From Euborellia annulipes (Eukaryota; Arthropoda; Insecta; Dermaptera; Anisolabididae): a stretch of 64,000 nucleotides of DNA. The translations under genes were made by a program, and so were the position numbers. Of the stretch, positions 1 to 12,600 are shown piece after piece. The stretch spans positions 124,001 through 188,000 of the forward strand of contig JAKCPI010002063.1 in assembly GCA_023213315.1 (NCBI GenBank), written 5' to 3'. Under the pieces are notes generated by a model, which searched no databases, was not told the origin of the DNA, and saw only the letters and a list, made by a program, of their open reading frames with translations. The number at the start of each line of letters is the position of its first letter. Position 1 is the stretch's first letter.

Positions 1-501
1 AAAAGGTACCTTTTCAAATTTAAAATTATTTCATCATATTCAATGCACTATATCAATACTTAAGGCTCTAGCTATCAGGTGGGGACTTAATTGTGGCGCT
101 CACTGTGCATTATACTGTATATTTGACACTTTTATTATAAGTAAATGCTCTATATTCCAGTGGAGTACCCAGGATTTTGTTAAGGAGGCAGTGGCGCATT
201 CGAGGAGGGAGAGAAATGGGGGTAATAATGATTTACTATATTTTGGTTCCAGATTCAAATTAGCTTTAATACGCGTACTTGGTATGATTAAAATTATAAT
301 AATATTTTTTTATCCAAAGAGAGAAGAGAGCCGGGCCCCTCTCTCCCCTTCCCTTCCGGGAGGGGTCTCCATTGCTAATGTGCACTTCTATTAAGTGTAC
401 TTCGAAATTAAAAATTCTAGATTAATAAATTTTTTTTATACAAAGAAAGCTGGCAGAGCAGTGATTTTTTATTATTAATATAATTTATTAAAAAAAAGTA
501 C

Positions 502-630
502 CTTCATCAAAGTTCAAAGGTTCTAAGAAATGTGGCTTAGAGACCGGCTGACCAGATCTTTTATTAATAGGAGGGCTGACCGACGGGGATGAATCACGTC
601 CGTTTCGATGAACGATAGAAGATCCACCAC
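502..630 (-). CDS. TOGARAM1: TOGARAM exon: Ser/Pro-rich linker, last exon in window
   Basis: TTTTCTCAG acceptor, then a 43-codon open frame (GGSSIVHRNGRDSSPSVSPP then INKRSGQPVSKPHFLEPLNF), and a GTACTT donor in phase 1. Entry phase matches the micro-exon. The following exons, expected to include the C-terminal TOG domains, are off the left edge. Confidence 0.68.
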
Positions 631-3600
631 CTGAGAAAACGATTATAAAGTACGGCTTATTAAAGGTAGTGAGCCTTGAGAATACTCTCTCCCGAAAGAA
701 AGACTGTAAAAAATAAGAATATAACCTACAGGGACGTCATTTGAAGAGGGGGGAGGGAGAGGGGGCATTTAAAATTAATGTAAAAATGATAAATAGTCTA
801 AAATTTTAAGAAAATAAAAAATCTGGTGTGACTGTGACTGGCGCACAGCACACAACTTTCTCTTATTCTTCGATAAAAGAAAGTTGTGCACCGTGTTTGT
901 CACACCAGATTTTTTGTGTCGAGATATATTTAGTTTCCCATTGCACCTTAGTTAACTTGACCACTTGTATTTTATAAATAAAAAGTCAAATGATTCAAAA
1001 TTTCCATTGGCTCTGTGTATTTTAAATGTTGACACCTTGAAATAAATTATTGTTATTTTTCAAAATTTTAATCTCATATTATACAATAGAGAACCCTAAA
1101 TAAATACAAAACTTCATAAGAATTGAAAAAAGTTCTCCTTTTGAAACGAAATTAACATGCAAATCCACATAGTGATTTAACATTGGCTCTATGGAAAGCA
1201 GAGCCGGAAAATGAATTTGATAAATCTGAAATACATCAGTAAAGTGCACTTCAAACAATTTTCGCGAAAAAATTTGCTGATATACTTTTTAAAGAGCTTC
1301 TAAAAAATAGTTGATTTATATGATTTTAATCTAAAAAGAAAAAGATTTATATTCTGTTTATGGTCTCCTATCTTTCCTATGAAGTACAAGAGTAAAGTGT
1401 GCTTCAAAAGATTTCAAGGGCAAAATGAGAATATACATTTTAAAGAGCATGTAAAAAAATAATTGATTTATGAATTTAAAACAAAATCGTTGGAGAGAAT
1501 TTTGAGAAAATCGAAAAAAAAAAAAAAAACTGAAAAAGTACATCAGTAGTCAAAACTGAAAAAATCTCGACATCGAATTTTTGACATGATCGCAATACTT
1601 TCTCTCTCTATATATTAAGAGAAAGTAAAAAAGGAAGAAAAAGACACAAGGAAGGAACTTTGTTGCGAGATGGCAAACGGGCCCCGTTTCACCCGACTTT
1701 GGCCCGTGTCCTGAGCACCTGTTTTACACCCACCATGTTTTGCCCATTTAAATAATTAAATAAAATTGTGAGAATTAAGTTCAAGAAAGAAAACACAAGG
1801 TTTTTTAAAAACATATAACCAAGTATTTATTAATTAATTAATCAAGGTTTTTTGTTTCAATAATTTATTTATTAATATAAACACTTGATAAGTATTTCGA
1901 CACAAGATGTGTCATTTTTAGAAGTGAATTACATACTACCAATTGTTTATCTTAATAAATAAATTATTGAAACAAAAACCTTGTTTGAATTTAATTCTCT
2001 GATTAAATCATAATGTTTCAACTAGAGCCAACGATTACCGATTTAAAATTAAACAAAATTGTGTTGAAATAACAATTCGTGTTTAAATTCAGGCTTATTA
2101 ACCAATTTTAACCATTACAAAGTCTTTTATTCAATAAACACCTACCACCCACCAGTAAAAAACGAGGAAGAAATATTAATTATTTTATATTAAAAATAAA
2201 TAAAGAATTATTTATATTAAAAATTTTAATAAATAAATCTTAAACTTACTTAAATCTTCTGGCCACGGAGAGAAAATAGGTCCCGCTTGATCATCCTGAA
2301 AGTAAAAAGATAATTATTTTAAGTGAATTATTTTATTCAATTTAAATATTAATTTCTTACTGCAAATTTAATATAAATAAACGGACGGTATCCGACTATT
2401 CTACACATTAGCATCATCACTCAGAATAATAATAAAAAAAAAAATTAAAATTATTATTATTATAGTATTATTATTCTTAAATAAACCTATCAGATTTTTT
2501 TTTAAATAAACAACATTGTTTCTGATATATCTCGTGGTTTAGTAGGGAGTGAACTAAGAGCTATTTTATCGAACGATCAGGTGGGCCTTCGCCTGACACT
2601 GGGTTACAATCAATTTCTATGACGTCATAGTTTATGTTACTTCGCGAAGGATTTTTTCACCCCCTTCCCCTAATCCTATCTAAACTTTAATAATTTTAAA
2701 ATTATTTATTCAAAAATTCTACTTTTCGAAAAAACTAGGTGACAAGTAGGCTATAATAGTATTAAGACAAGAGAAATAGGATAGTAGAGTTATTTTTACT
2801 TTCTCATACCTATATATGTAATAGTGAGAAAGTATTGTGATCATGTAAAAAATGCGATTTCTTAAATAAGTTTAAAAATTGTATTGAAAATAAAAAGTTG
2901 CAAAGGGTTTTTTTTTTTAATCGAAATTAACATGCAAATCCCCATAGGGATTTAACATTGGCTCTATGGAAGGAAGAGCCGGAAAATTAATTTGAAAAAT
3001 CTGAAATACATCAGTAAAGTGTAATTCAAATTCCACGAAAAATTTTACTGATATACTTTTTAAAGAGCATCTAAAAAATAGTTTATTTATATGAATTTTA
3101 AATCTGAAAAGAAAAAGATTTATATTCTGTTACCATGGCAACCATTTCTCCTACCTTTTTCCTATGAAGTACAAGAGTAAAGTATGGTTCAAAAGATTTC
3201 AAGGGCAAAATGAGAATATACGTTTTAAAGAGCATCTAAAAAATAATTGATTTATGAATTTAAAACAAAATCGTTGGAACAAATTTTGAGGAAATCGAAA
3301 AAAAACTGAAAATGTGCATCAGTAAAGTAGTAGTACTTTTTTGACTGATTTTGTTCAAAAGCTTATTTTCACGCCTCAATGGGGTGCCTAACTTAAATAT
3401 AAAATTTCAACCTCGTAGCTCATTTCCTTCAAGCTTAAAAATGTCCACACACACACACACAAATACAAATATGTGGGACCCAATTTTTTGGATTCCGGGG
3501 ACCTCAAAACATGTAGTATATCCATCAAAATCTCGACATCGAATTTTTCTTTCAACCGTTCCTTTTTTACCCAAAATATAAAAACCTACCTGCTTGATAA

Positions 3601-6600
3601 CATTTAAGAAAAATAATAGTTCATCTAAAATCCGGAACAAACCATAAAAAATAATATTATTTTACTCCAAACCCAAATAGCTAATTTACAGATTATGGTA
3701 AAAAATATTCTTTAAAACAATACCTAGCTGTTTTTTGATATTTTGAAAAAGGCTTTTAGTTTTATTTTTAAATTGAACTAAAAAGTTGATCATTTTTTCT
3801 TCAAATTTCAAACTTGATTTAATAAAAAAATAAAAAAAAATATATATATCAAAAAACATATTTGTAAGCATAGCTCTGAAGATGACGTATTAACGTCGAA
3901 ATGCGCATAAGCTAAAATCTTCTGAAACTTGACCTTGTTATTTATCTATAACTTGATGATAATTTAATTAAAATCAAAAAAACAGTTTGCTAGGTATTGT
4001 TTTAGAGAATATTAAAAAGAAATTTCATGCTTCTAGCATCATAATCCGTTCATTAGCAATTTGATTTTGGAGTAAAATAATAATAGAGCAAGCAATACAC
4101 TTCCTAACCTTTATATTTATCTGCCTACCCCCACCCTCGGCCGAGAAATTAAAAAACAGAGATCTATGACTTTCTTGTGGGACGTCATCCGTCCCGGTTG
4201 GTCCCCTTGACTAAGTCCTGAGCTACCTGAGTTAAGGCCTTCCAAATTACTTTTATATACCCGATAAATAAATAAAATAAAATTGTGTAAAATTTGTAAT
4301 TTATAAATTAACAAATTTCAATTATCACACTATGTTTATTTTTTATATTATAGCGATATATGAAAAGAATCTCCCTTGACGTATGTAAATTCACAAATTA
4401 TTCCTTTTCTAAATTTAAACTCTTTTCAATAATGTAGATTGTTCAATTTAATAAAAATACAGAACTTACGCTTGTTTTAAGGGCGCTAACGCCAATGGCC
4501 ATCAAAGATGTAGACTTTGTTTCTTTTTTAATGGTTCCTTCAAGTATTTTCCTCTCCGACCACGGATTTCTAGTCACACTCTTATTTACACTTGAACCGC
4601 TACAAAAAAATAAATATATAAAAAAAAAAACTTTTCATAAAATTGAATTAAAGAAAAAAGTTACCTAGAGGAAGATGAAAGTGGGTCAAACGTGGCTTTA
4701 CTAAAGGAAGAAATTAGACTTCTAGAGCGAGCTGAGCCAGAAGAGAGAGGTCCAGTTCCTCCTAATATCCATTCAATGTCAGGGCCTTAAAAAATATAAT
4801 AATAATTAGGCTATTAATGATTTGAAATGAAGAAAAGAAGAATAGAAGCAAAATTAATTAGGAGAAGAAAAAATAATTCTATCCTGCTGGAAAATATTTC
4901 TAACTGTCATTATTATTAATAGTAAGCAAAATGGTCCCACTTTCCAAGAGTGGAGGCAGATGCCCAGTGTGTGATATGAGAGAATTTTCCTCCGAAGAAT
5001 CGATCATCGTGTTCTGTTCAAAGTGCGAGGACACTTCAGTTCTCATGTTGAGGAAATGTGCTGATTGAAACGACATTTTAAACTATCTGGTTAAGAGTCA
5101 GCCGACTGAAATCAACGAGTACTCTCAGAATTTTTCGGACGACTTATTTGGCACGACAAGGTTTTAGTCCCACGCGCGCCTCTTGGCTTTCATTTCACCT
5201 ACATATTTTTAACGCCTATAATATATTCCACTCTATTCGTCATAAAGGATTTTTAAAAAGAAGGAGTACGTATGTGTTTATAAATAATTCCTAATTTGTA
5301 AAAAATAAATATTTAATTTTGATAAATAAAAAAATGTTGGATTTTCAAAAGATAAGGAAAAGCCTTAAAATTGAATTCCCTGAGGAACAGTCTGGCGAAA
5401 ACAAATGACTGGAGGTTTGACGCACAGGAGCCCCAGGCCCCACAATTTAGTTAAGCCCCACGCCAAAAAATTTATTGAATTTTTAATATTATCTTTGTTA
5501 AGGTAGCAGCAAATATTTTGAGAAAAAATATAAATAAAGGAATATAAAATTTACAACTAGTTGTTTCTTGATGGCTGGATATTATGATATGAGGATGCGT
5601 TACAAGGGCAGCCAAGGCGAAAAATAAAACAAAAATCTATTTTTTGTCGACGTTTCGAGTGCCGATCGCACTCTTCATCAGGACAAAAATGATGTCAATT
5701 CGTCAGGTCGTCTGACATGGCAGTATAGCAACGTTTTAACCATTTTTACATTTACTTGAAGACTCTAGTATTTCGAGGTTACGATCTGTATTTGTATCTG
5801 TGAATATAACTAACCAAAGTATCACCTATCTTGGTGTAAATGGCAATACTGTATTTCTAAAATATAAATTGTCGAATTCCTTACCGTATACTTGGTTTCT
5901 GTCCCTGTCTTTAAAATGAGACATATTGAGGGCATAGAGAACGAGACCGTCTTTGGACATTGTGGGAAGTTGCTTGCGAGCCAATCTAGCCTGGACCGCT
6001 GATTTGGCAGCTTGTCTTTGCTTGGGGCTCGTTAATCTTGAAACAGCTACGTCCAACGACTCGCCTGAAAAGTCGTCCCAAATCAAATCTCTTTATTTAC
6101 AATTCATATTCTTTAAATTGAAGAACTTGGGAGAATATAGGGCCAATACTTTTACATATTTTTGCATCGGTAAAACCCATAGCCTTACATTTAGTGCGCA
6201 TCTAGTGATACCTAACGTGCATTACGGCAGTTGTCCCTAGTGTGATAGATACCCTTATTCATTGTCGTTCCTTGAGGAAAAAGGATTTCTTTACCCTCAT
6301 TTCAATTCCCTTCAATAACTTTTATATTTCTTATTTTATTTTTTATGTCTAGTTAAAAGTTTTGCAAAATTAATGAAGAAGGGATAGCACAATCAAAAAT
6401 AACTTTGATATAACTTGGTACTAATAAATATAAATTATAAACATACCAAGAAGAAATTGACGACCCGTAAAAGGCTCAAGGACTGCCATGCATTCAAGAG
6501 CTGCTTGACGAACCCTTCTTCGAGGATCGGTAACTGAGTGAGTAACCCAGGATGCTGCCAGATGTGGATTGAATTCAGTGCTTGGCCATTGAAGAAGGGC

Positions 6601-9600
6601 TGACATGAGCACAATTAAGGTGTTCTCCCTCATCTAGTCAATCAAGAGAAATGCAAAATATATAAAGAGAAAAAGACAGGTATTAATTATACTAATACTT
6701 GTTTTAGTGTTAAGCGTTCTTAAGAATAGAAAAGTCTTATAATGAAAATCTATAGAAAATGTATGGACTGTTTTGACTATAAAGATCTATTTCTAGGCCA
6801 TTCCAGTAGAGGAATCGAGAGTAGAGAGTTTCGATAGCACACTGTTTATCTTCTTCAGTGATGGTTTTGTCTGGAAAGGTTTCTATTTATATTTTCACTT
6901 TGCAGTAATAATATTACCATTAATTTGATATATTTCGAGTAAGATTCTTTAGCAGTAAGACAGGCTCTGAAAGTGCTTCTTAAAATTTGTGATTTATTAG
7001 CGAGTAAAAATCGAATTAAGAATAAAAACTTATACCGACAGAGCAAGAAAAATTTCTCTACGGATCTGGAACGATGGCTATTCCAGAATCTTCCAGAAAG
7101 AGGAGAAATAAATATCATAGATTATAATTGTATATAATAAAAAGATCGCATTTTCTTTATATAAAAATTTAAAGTAATTGGGTATTGATTTCTTACTGTA
7201 GAATGCCTTTTAAAACGATTAGATAATTTAGGAATAATTGATTTTTTTTAAATGTAATTGCTGTTTTTGGCTGGATATTGGTAATCAATCATTAATACCA
7301 TTATTACCTACACTGATGATGGGTGGTGTAATCCTGCCCGAAATATTTGAATATTAAAGTATATTCGTTTTGGATAAAACACCGCTGGTTTCTTTTGTTT
7401 CTTTGATGAATGAATTTTTAGAATAAATTTAATTATTTAATTTAAACACGGTGGTAATTAACGAAAGTAGTGAAAAAAATATTTACTCATTAATCTGGTC
7501 ATTTTTTAAAGATCAAAGTAAAAAGTTTTAAGGAAGAATTTAGGTGGCAATCCCCCACTTATTCTTAAAAATAAATAAAAAAAATAATATTCAATATTGA
7601 AAAAATGATCACCCCATCAAAATTTTAAACATAATTTAATTAATAAAATGATAAAGATACCTTTGAACTTTTTGCTCCAATGCATTTTTTTGAGAGAAGT
7701 ATTTCAACCACCGGACCTGGTCGACAAGTTTGCATAATATCTTTTGCTGCTCGTGCCGCTTCAATTTTAAATGGGAAGTTGTTCGTGCCACTCATGTGTC
7801 GAGTTACCCCTTCAAATTCAAATAATGGCCAATTAAATAATTATAAATTCAAAGGTGGAGGGAGTTGGTTGGGAGCAGGGCCGTAGATAGTTTTTAAGGA
7901 TCCCATATCATCCCCACCCCTTTCTTGCTAGTTGAGAACAGAGCTGATTTTGTTTAAAAATTAAAAATACTCTTATCTATTTGTAATTTAAAAGATGCAC
8001 ATCAAATAAAATTAATATAAATGGATTAATTAAAAAATATAAAAAAACATCTCTCATCCTTCTATTATACTAATGAAATTAAATTTCATTGCCTAGAGAA
8101 AGATCTTAAAAACTGCACGCCATCTACCAAACAAGATTGGAACTGCGTCACAATTCTAGACGCCTGGTAGGGCTGCAACCTCACAAGAGAGGTTACTACT
8201 ATACTATATACAATACTAGCCTACTACTACTAGATCTTTCTCTGGGCAATGAAATTTTAATTTCATTAGTATAATAGGCAGATGCGAGATGTTGTGCTTT
8301 TTGGGCCGGCGCCCTAGGATAACCGCCGAGAAAGCGTGGAGATCCTGGTTCGACTCCAGGGGTGCAATTTTGTCCAATCTTAAGCACAAACATATCTCGC
8401 AAACTTGCTCTCTTAAACGATATATTGACTCGCTAATGAACAGTCTATTTGAGAAATGATTGAAAAAATTCCATCCTTTTCAAACAAGGCTCTACCTAGT
8501 TAATATTTGTTAAATCTCTTAAATTCGAATATACCGGCGTAAATTGAATAGATGTCAATACAAAAAACCTGATGTGACAAGCATAGAACACAACTTTCAA
8601 TTATTAAAGGTCAGAGAAAGTTGTATTCTGTGCGACCATCACGCCAGGTTTTTTATTTAAATTTTACATCTTGAATTCTAATGTAATGCCAAAAAAATGT
8701 GGTACGACCAGTCTCACAAGATTTTATATTTATTATAATGGAATGTTTCGGAAGATGATGTGAAATTTACCTAAAACAAGTTGAGGCAATAATTTATTAA
8801 GAACATGATGCGGCAAGCGTGGCAACACTTCTCTAACAGCCGCAAGTGCAGCTGTAGCCACTCTTGGACATCGATCTTCACCAAGAATCACCAAGAGCTG
8901 ATGTAGTAGAGAAGGCAAAGAAGCTCCCATTGAAGCTGTCGCAGCAGGGGAATCGAGTGCTGTGAGCATTCCTGAAATACCGCGCAAACGGGCACGCCAA
9001 TCTTCCTAAAATAAAGAGATAAAATCATTAAATTTAATAATTAAAATATAATTAAGATATACTGTAAGTATAAAAAAAAAAGATGAGAGTTGAAAAACAG
9101 TGGCTATTCCAGGAAGCAATCCAAAATTTGTGGTGTAGATGAGGCCATAGGCGTAGCCACGGGGGGTTTTGGGGGTTCAAACCCCCCCCATTGGACCCAA
9201 GCCATGACTAGATATTTAAGGTCTGTAATACAAACAATACTTTCTCTCTATATATATTTCATATATAGGGTAAGAGAAAGTAAAAAAATATAATAATTTT
9301 CTCTAGTTTAAAAAAAAAAAATATAATAAAATAATTTTATTAAAGGAAACGCAAAAAATTCAAGAAAATTCAGATTTTTCCCATTGAAAAGAATTGATTT
9401 TTGTCTTGCTTTATAAAAAATTGAAGCCTGCTAAAATTGATTAAATCCCTCAAATGAAAAATAATAAAAATTATTATATAAATAAATTTTTAATTTTTTT
9501 TTTTTTTAAAGAGATCTGAGATAGAACTCTGATCAAAAGAAACAAGCACAGAAACTCCGCTATTTTAGGGAAGTGAGGGTTGCATATTATAATGCCTGAA

Positions 9601-12600
9601 TCGAGATGAATGAAAAATTGGGGCACTTATTTAAGAAAGGGCGGGCCCGAGCCAATCCGAAGGGGTCCAGGAGGGCGGATTGGCTAGTCAAATATATATT
9701 TCATTAGCTAATTTTGGGAGATTGCGGCCACAATTTTGAAGCCAATCCGAAGGGGTCCAGGAGGGCGGATTGGCTAGTCAAATATATATTTCATTAGCTA
9801 ATTTTGGGAGATTGCGGCCACAATTTTGAAGCTATCGACCTCAAATTTTTTTTTAAATTAAAGCTATTTAAAATATCTACAACTTATAGAAGCCCTTTTT
9901 TTGATTTTCTAAAAAATAAATTTTTTTATATTAATTGCATTAAATAAAAGATATTTTTTACCGGAGATTTGACAAAAATATGTTTTTTGGAATTAAATTT
10001 TATTTTTGGTTCTAGTTGAAACATTTTGTAAATTAAAATTAAATATAAACACAAGGTCATAGGCGTAGCCAGGAATTTTTGATGGGGGGGGTTCAGGATT
10101 TCTCCCCCCCCACCCCCCCGACTAATAGGCCAGTATACGGCGTCTGATGAAATATATGACTAGCCACTCCGCCCTCCTCCGCCCCCCCCCCCTTCGAGGT
10201 GGCTCGGGCCCGCCCTTTCTTAATTAAGTGCCGCAATTTTTCATTCAACTCGTATCAGGCAATAAAAATACAACCCAATACCGAAGTGTGTCTCTCTATC
10301 TGATTCTCTTGACCATACTCCCATGTTAGATCTCTTTAAGAAAAAAAAAATAAAAAATTTATTTATATAATAATTTTTATTAATTTTCATTTGCGAGATT
10401 TAATCAATTTTAAGCGGCTTTAATTTTTTATAAAGCATAACAAAAATCAATTCTTTTCAATTGAAAAATTCTGAATTTTCTCGAATTTTTTTGCTTTTTA
10501 CTTAATTTTTTTTTTTAAGCTAGAGAAAATTATTATATTTTACTTTCTCTTACCCTATATATGAAATATATATATAGAGAGAAAGTATTGTTTGTATTAT
10601 AGAGCTTAAATATCTAGTCATGGCTTGGGTCCAATGGGGGGTTTGAACCCCCCAAATCCCCCCCCGTGGCTACGCCTATGCACAAGGTCCAGAAGAATAA
10701 GCTTGCCTTCGTTCTCATACAAATAAAACCATAGAATAAAACACTCGATTATTTAAACAGATAACCGAGTGCTTTATTTGTATATTTAATTTACAAAATG
10801 TTTCAGATAGTTGCCAAAATTTGAACTACATTTTACTGCCTGAGTCTTTTTTTAAGCTTCATCTCTAAATTTCTAATGAAAAAAAAAGAAATTATTTTCA
10901 TTTAAATTGTGCTCCCGAAGCGGTGGATTTAGATTTTTTTTTTTTTTGATGTTGTATAATTTGAGAAATTTGCAAATGAAGTGAAGCGATCGATTGGTCT
11001 CAAGAAAAGGAGGTGATTAACCTGAACTGAACTAGTATCGATTTCACACCTGCTTGATAACTTCCCCGAACCAACATCAGCCCCCATCGTTTGATTTTTC
11101 AAGTTTACCTATATAACTTTAGACATTTATCCTTCACAGTGAAACTAATGCCATTAATTTTTAATACTGTGAATAGATCGGTTTCTGCTTTAAAAGTTTG
11201 ATGAAAATTAATATTTAATATAATATTATCGGATGGATTAAAGAGTTTTATTTTATACCTAAAAAGTGACCTATGACATACAGGTCTTCTCTACGCATAT
11301 AGATAACAAATTTTTAAATCACAAATTTCAAAATTTTTGAAAAAATCTTTTATGTAAAGTACTACTTCTGGTTAATACAGATCTGTAAGATAATCACGCG
11401 TTTGTAGAGTATTCGATAAAGTGTAAGGGAAGTGATTCCTGAATATTTTGTGTGACTGGTCACTGTCGACATCAGTGGCGTCATTTTGGGGGAGCATTTG
11501 CCCCCCCCCCCCGCCCCAAGGGCTCTGATTTTTATAAAATTTTATATTCTAAATAAAATACTTCAAAATACATCTACGAGTATACAAATTATACAAAATT
11601 AAACAATTAATTAAATTAAATATGTTTTGACCAAATTTGAGTACCTATTTGTAAGTAAATTTTAAGAAAAAAAAAAGGTTTGCCCCCCCCCAATAAAAAG
11701 TTGAAATAACGCCATTGGTGCCCTTATATTTAGTTTCCACCGATATATTAGAATTCAAAATGTAAAATTAATAAATATGGGAAAATATTTATATTTTGTT
11801 ACCATGGCAATCATTTCTCCTATCTTTCCTATGAAGCACAAGAGTAAAGTCTTCTTCAAAAGATTTCAAGGGAAATTGAGAATATACATTATAAAGAGAA
11901 TCTAAAAATTAATTGATTTTTGAATTTTAATCAAAATTTTGAGAAAATCGAAAAAACAGTGAAAAAGCACCTCGTTAAAGTACTAGTACTCTTTGACCGA
12001 TTTTGTTTAAAAGCTTCGTGTCACGTGCCAGAGGGGTGCCCAACTTAAATATAAAATTTCAACCTCCTAGCTCTTTTCGTTCTTGAGATATTTTGTTCAC
12101 AGACCATGTCGCGAAAACCACTTTTTTGGTTTCAGGGGACCTCAAAACGTGTATATCCATCAAAATCTCGACATCGAATTTTTGACATTTATTCGATACC
12201 CTCTCTCTTTATATATTAACATATTGATATATAGCAAAGAGAAAGTAAAAATAATACGAGTAAATATATATAAAGAATGTGTGGGACCAGTACTTATGGC
12301 TGCTAAAAAAATTGACCTGAAATGTACTTGATTTTGGTATTATCAATGAATTTAAAACGAAATGAGATTTAATTTCGCAATTGTGTGAAATTGCATGGTT
12401 GAACTGAGAATTATCTAGAAATTACGGGGTTAATGGTGGGGGCTGCTGTGATTTATCAGAAGTAAATTTAAGTCCTGACTTCTTTTTACGTATAGGAGAA
12501 AGGGTAGGTGGCTTTTTGATGAGGCTTCCCTCCCTTTCCCCTAATTTTGTGGGCTTATTACCATATGTTCGCGTGTCTAAGAAATGAGGTCAGGTCTCGG

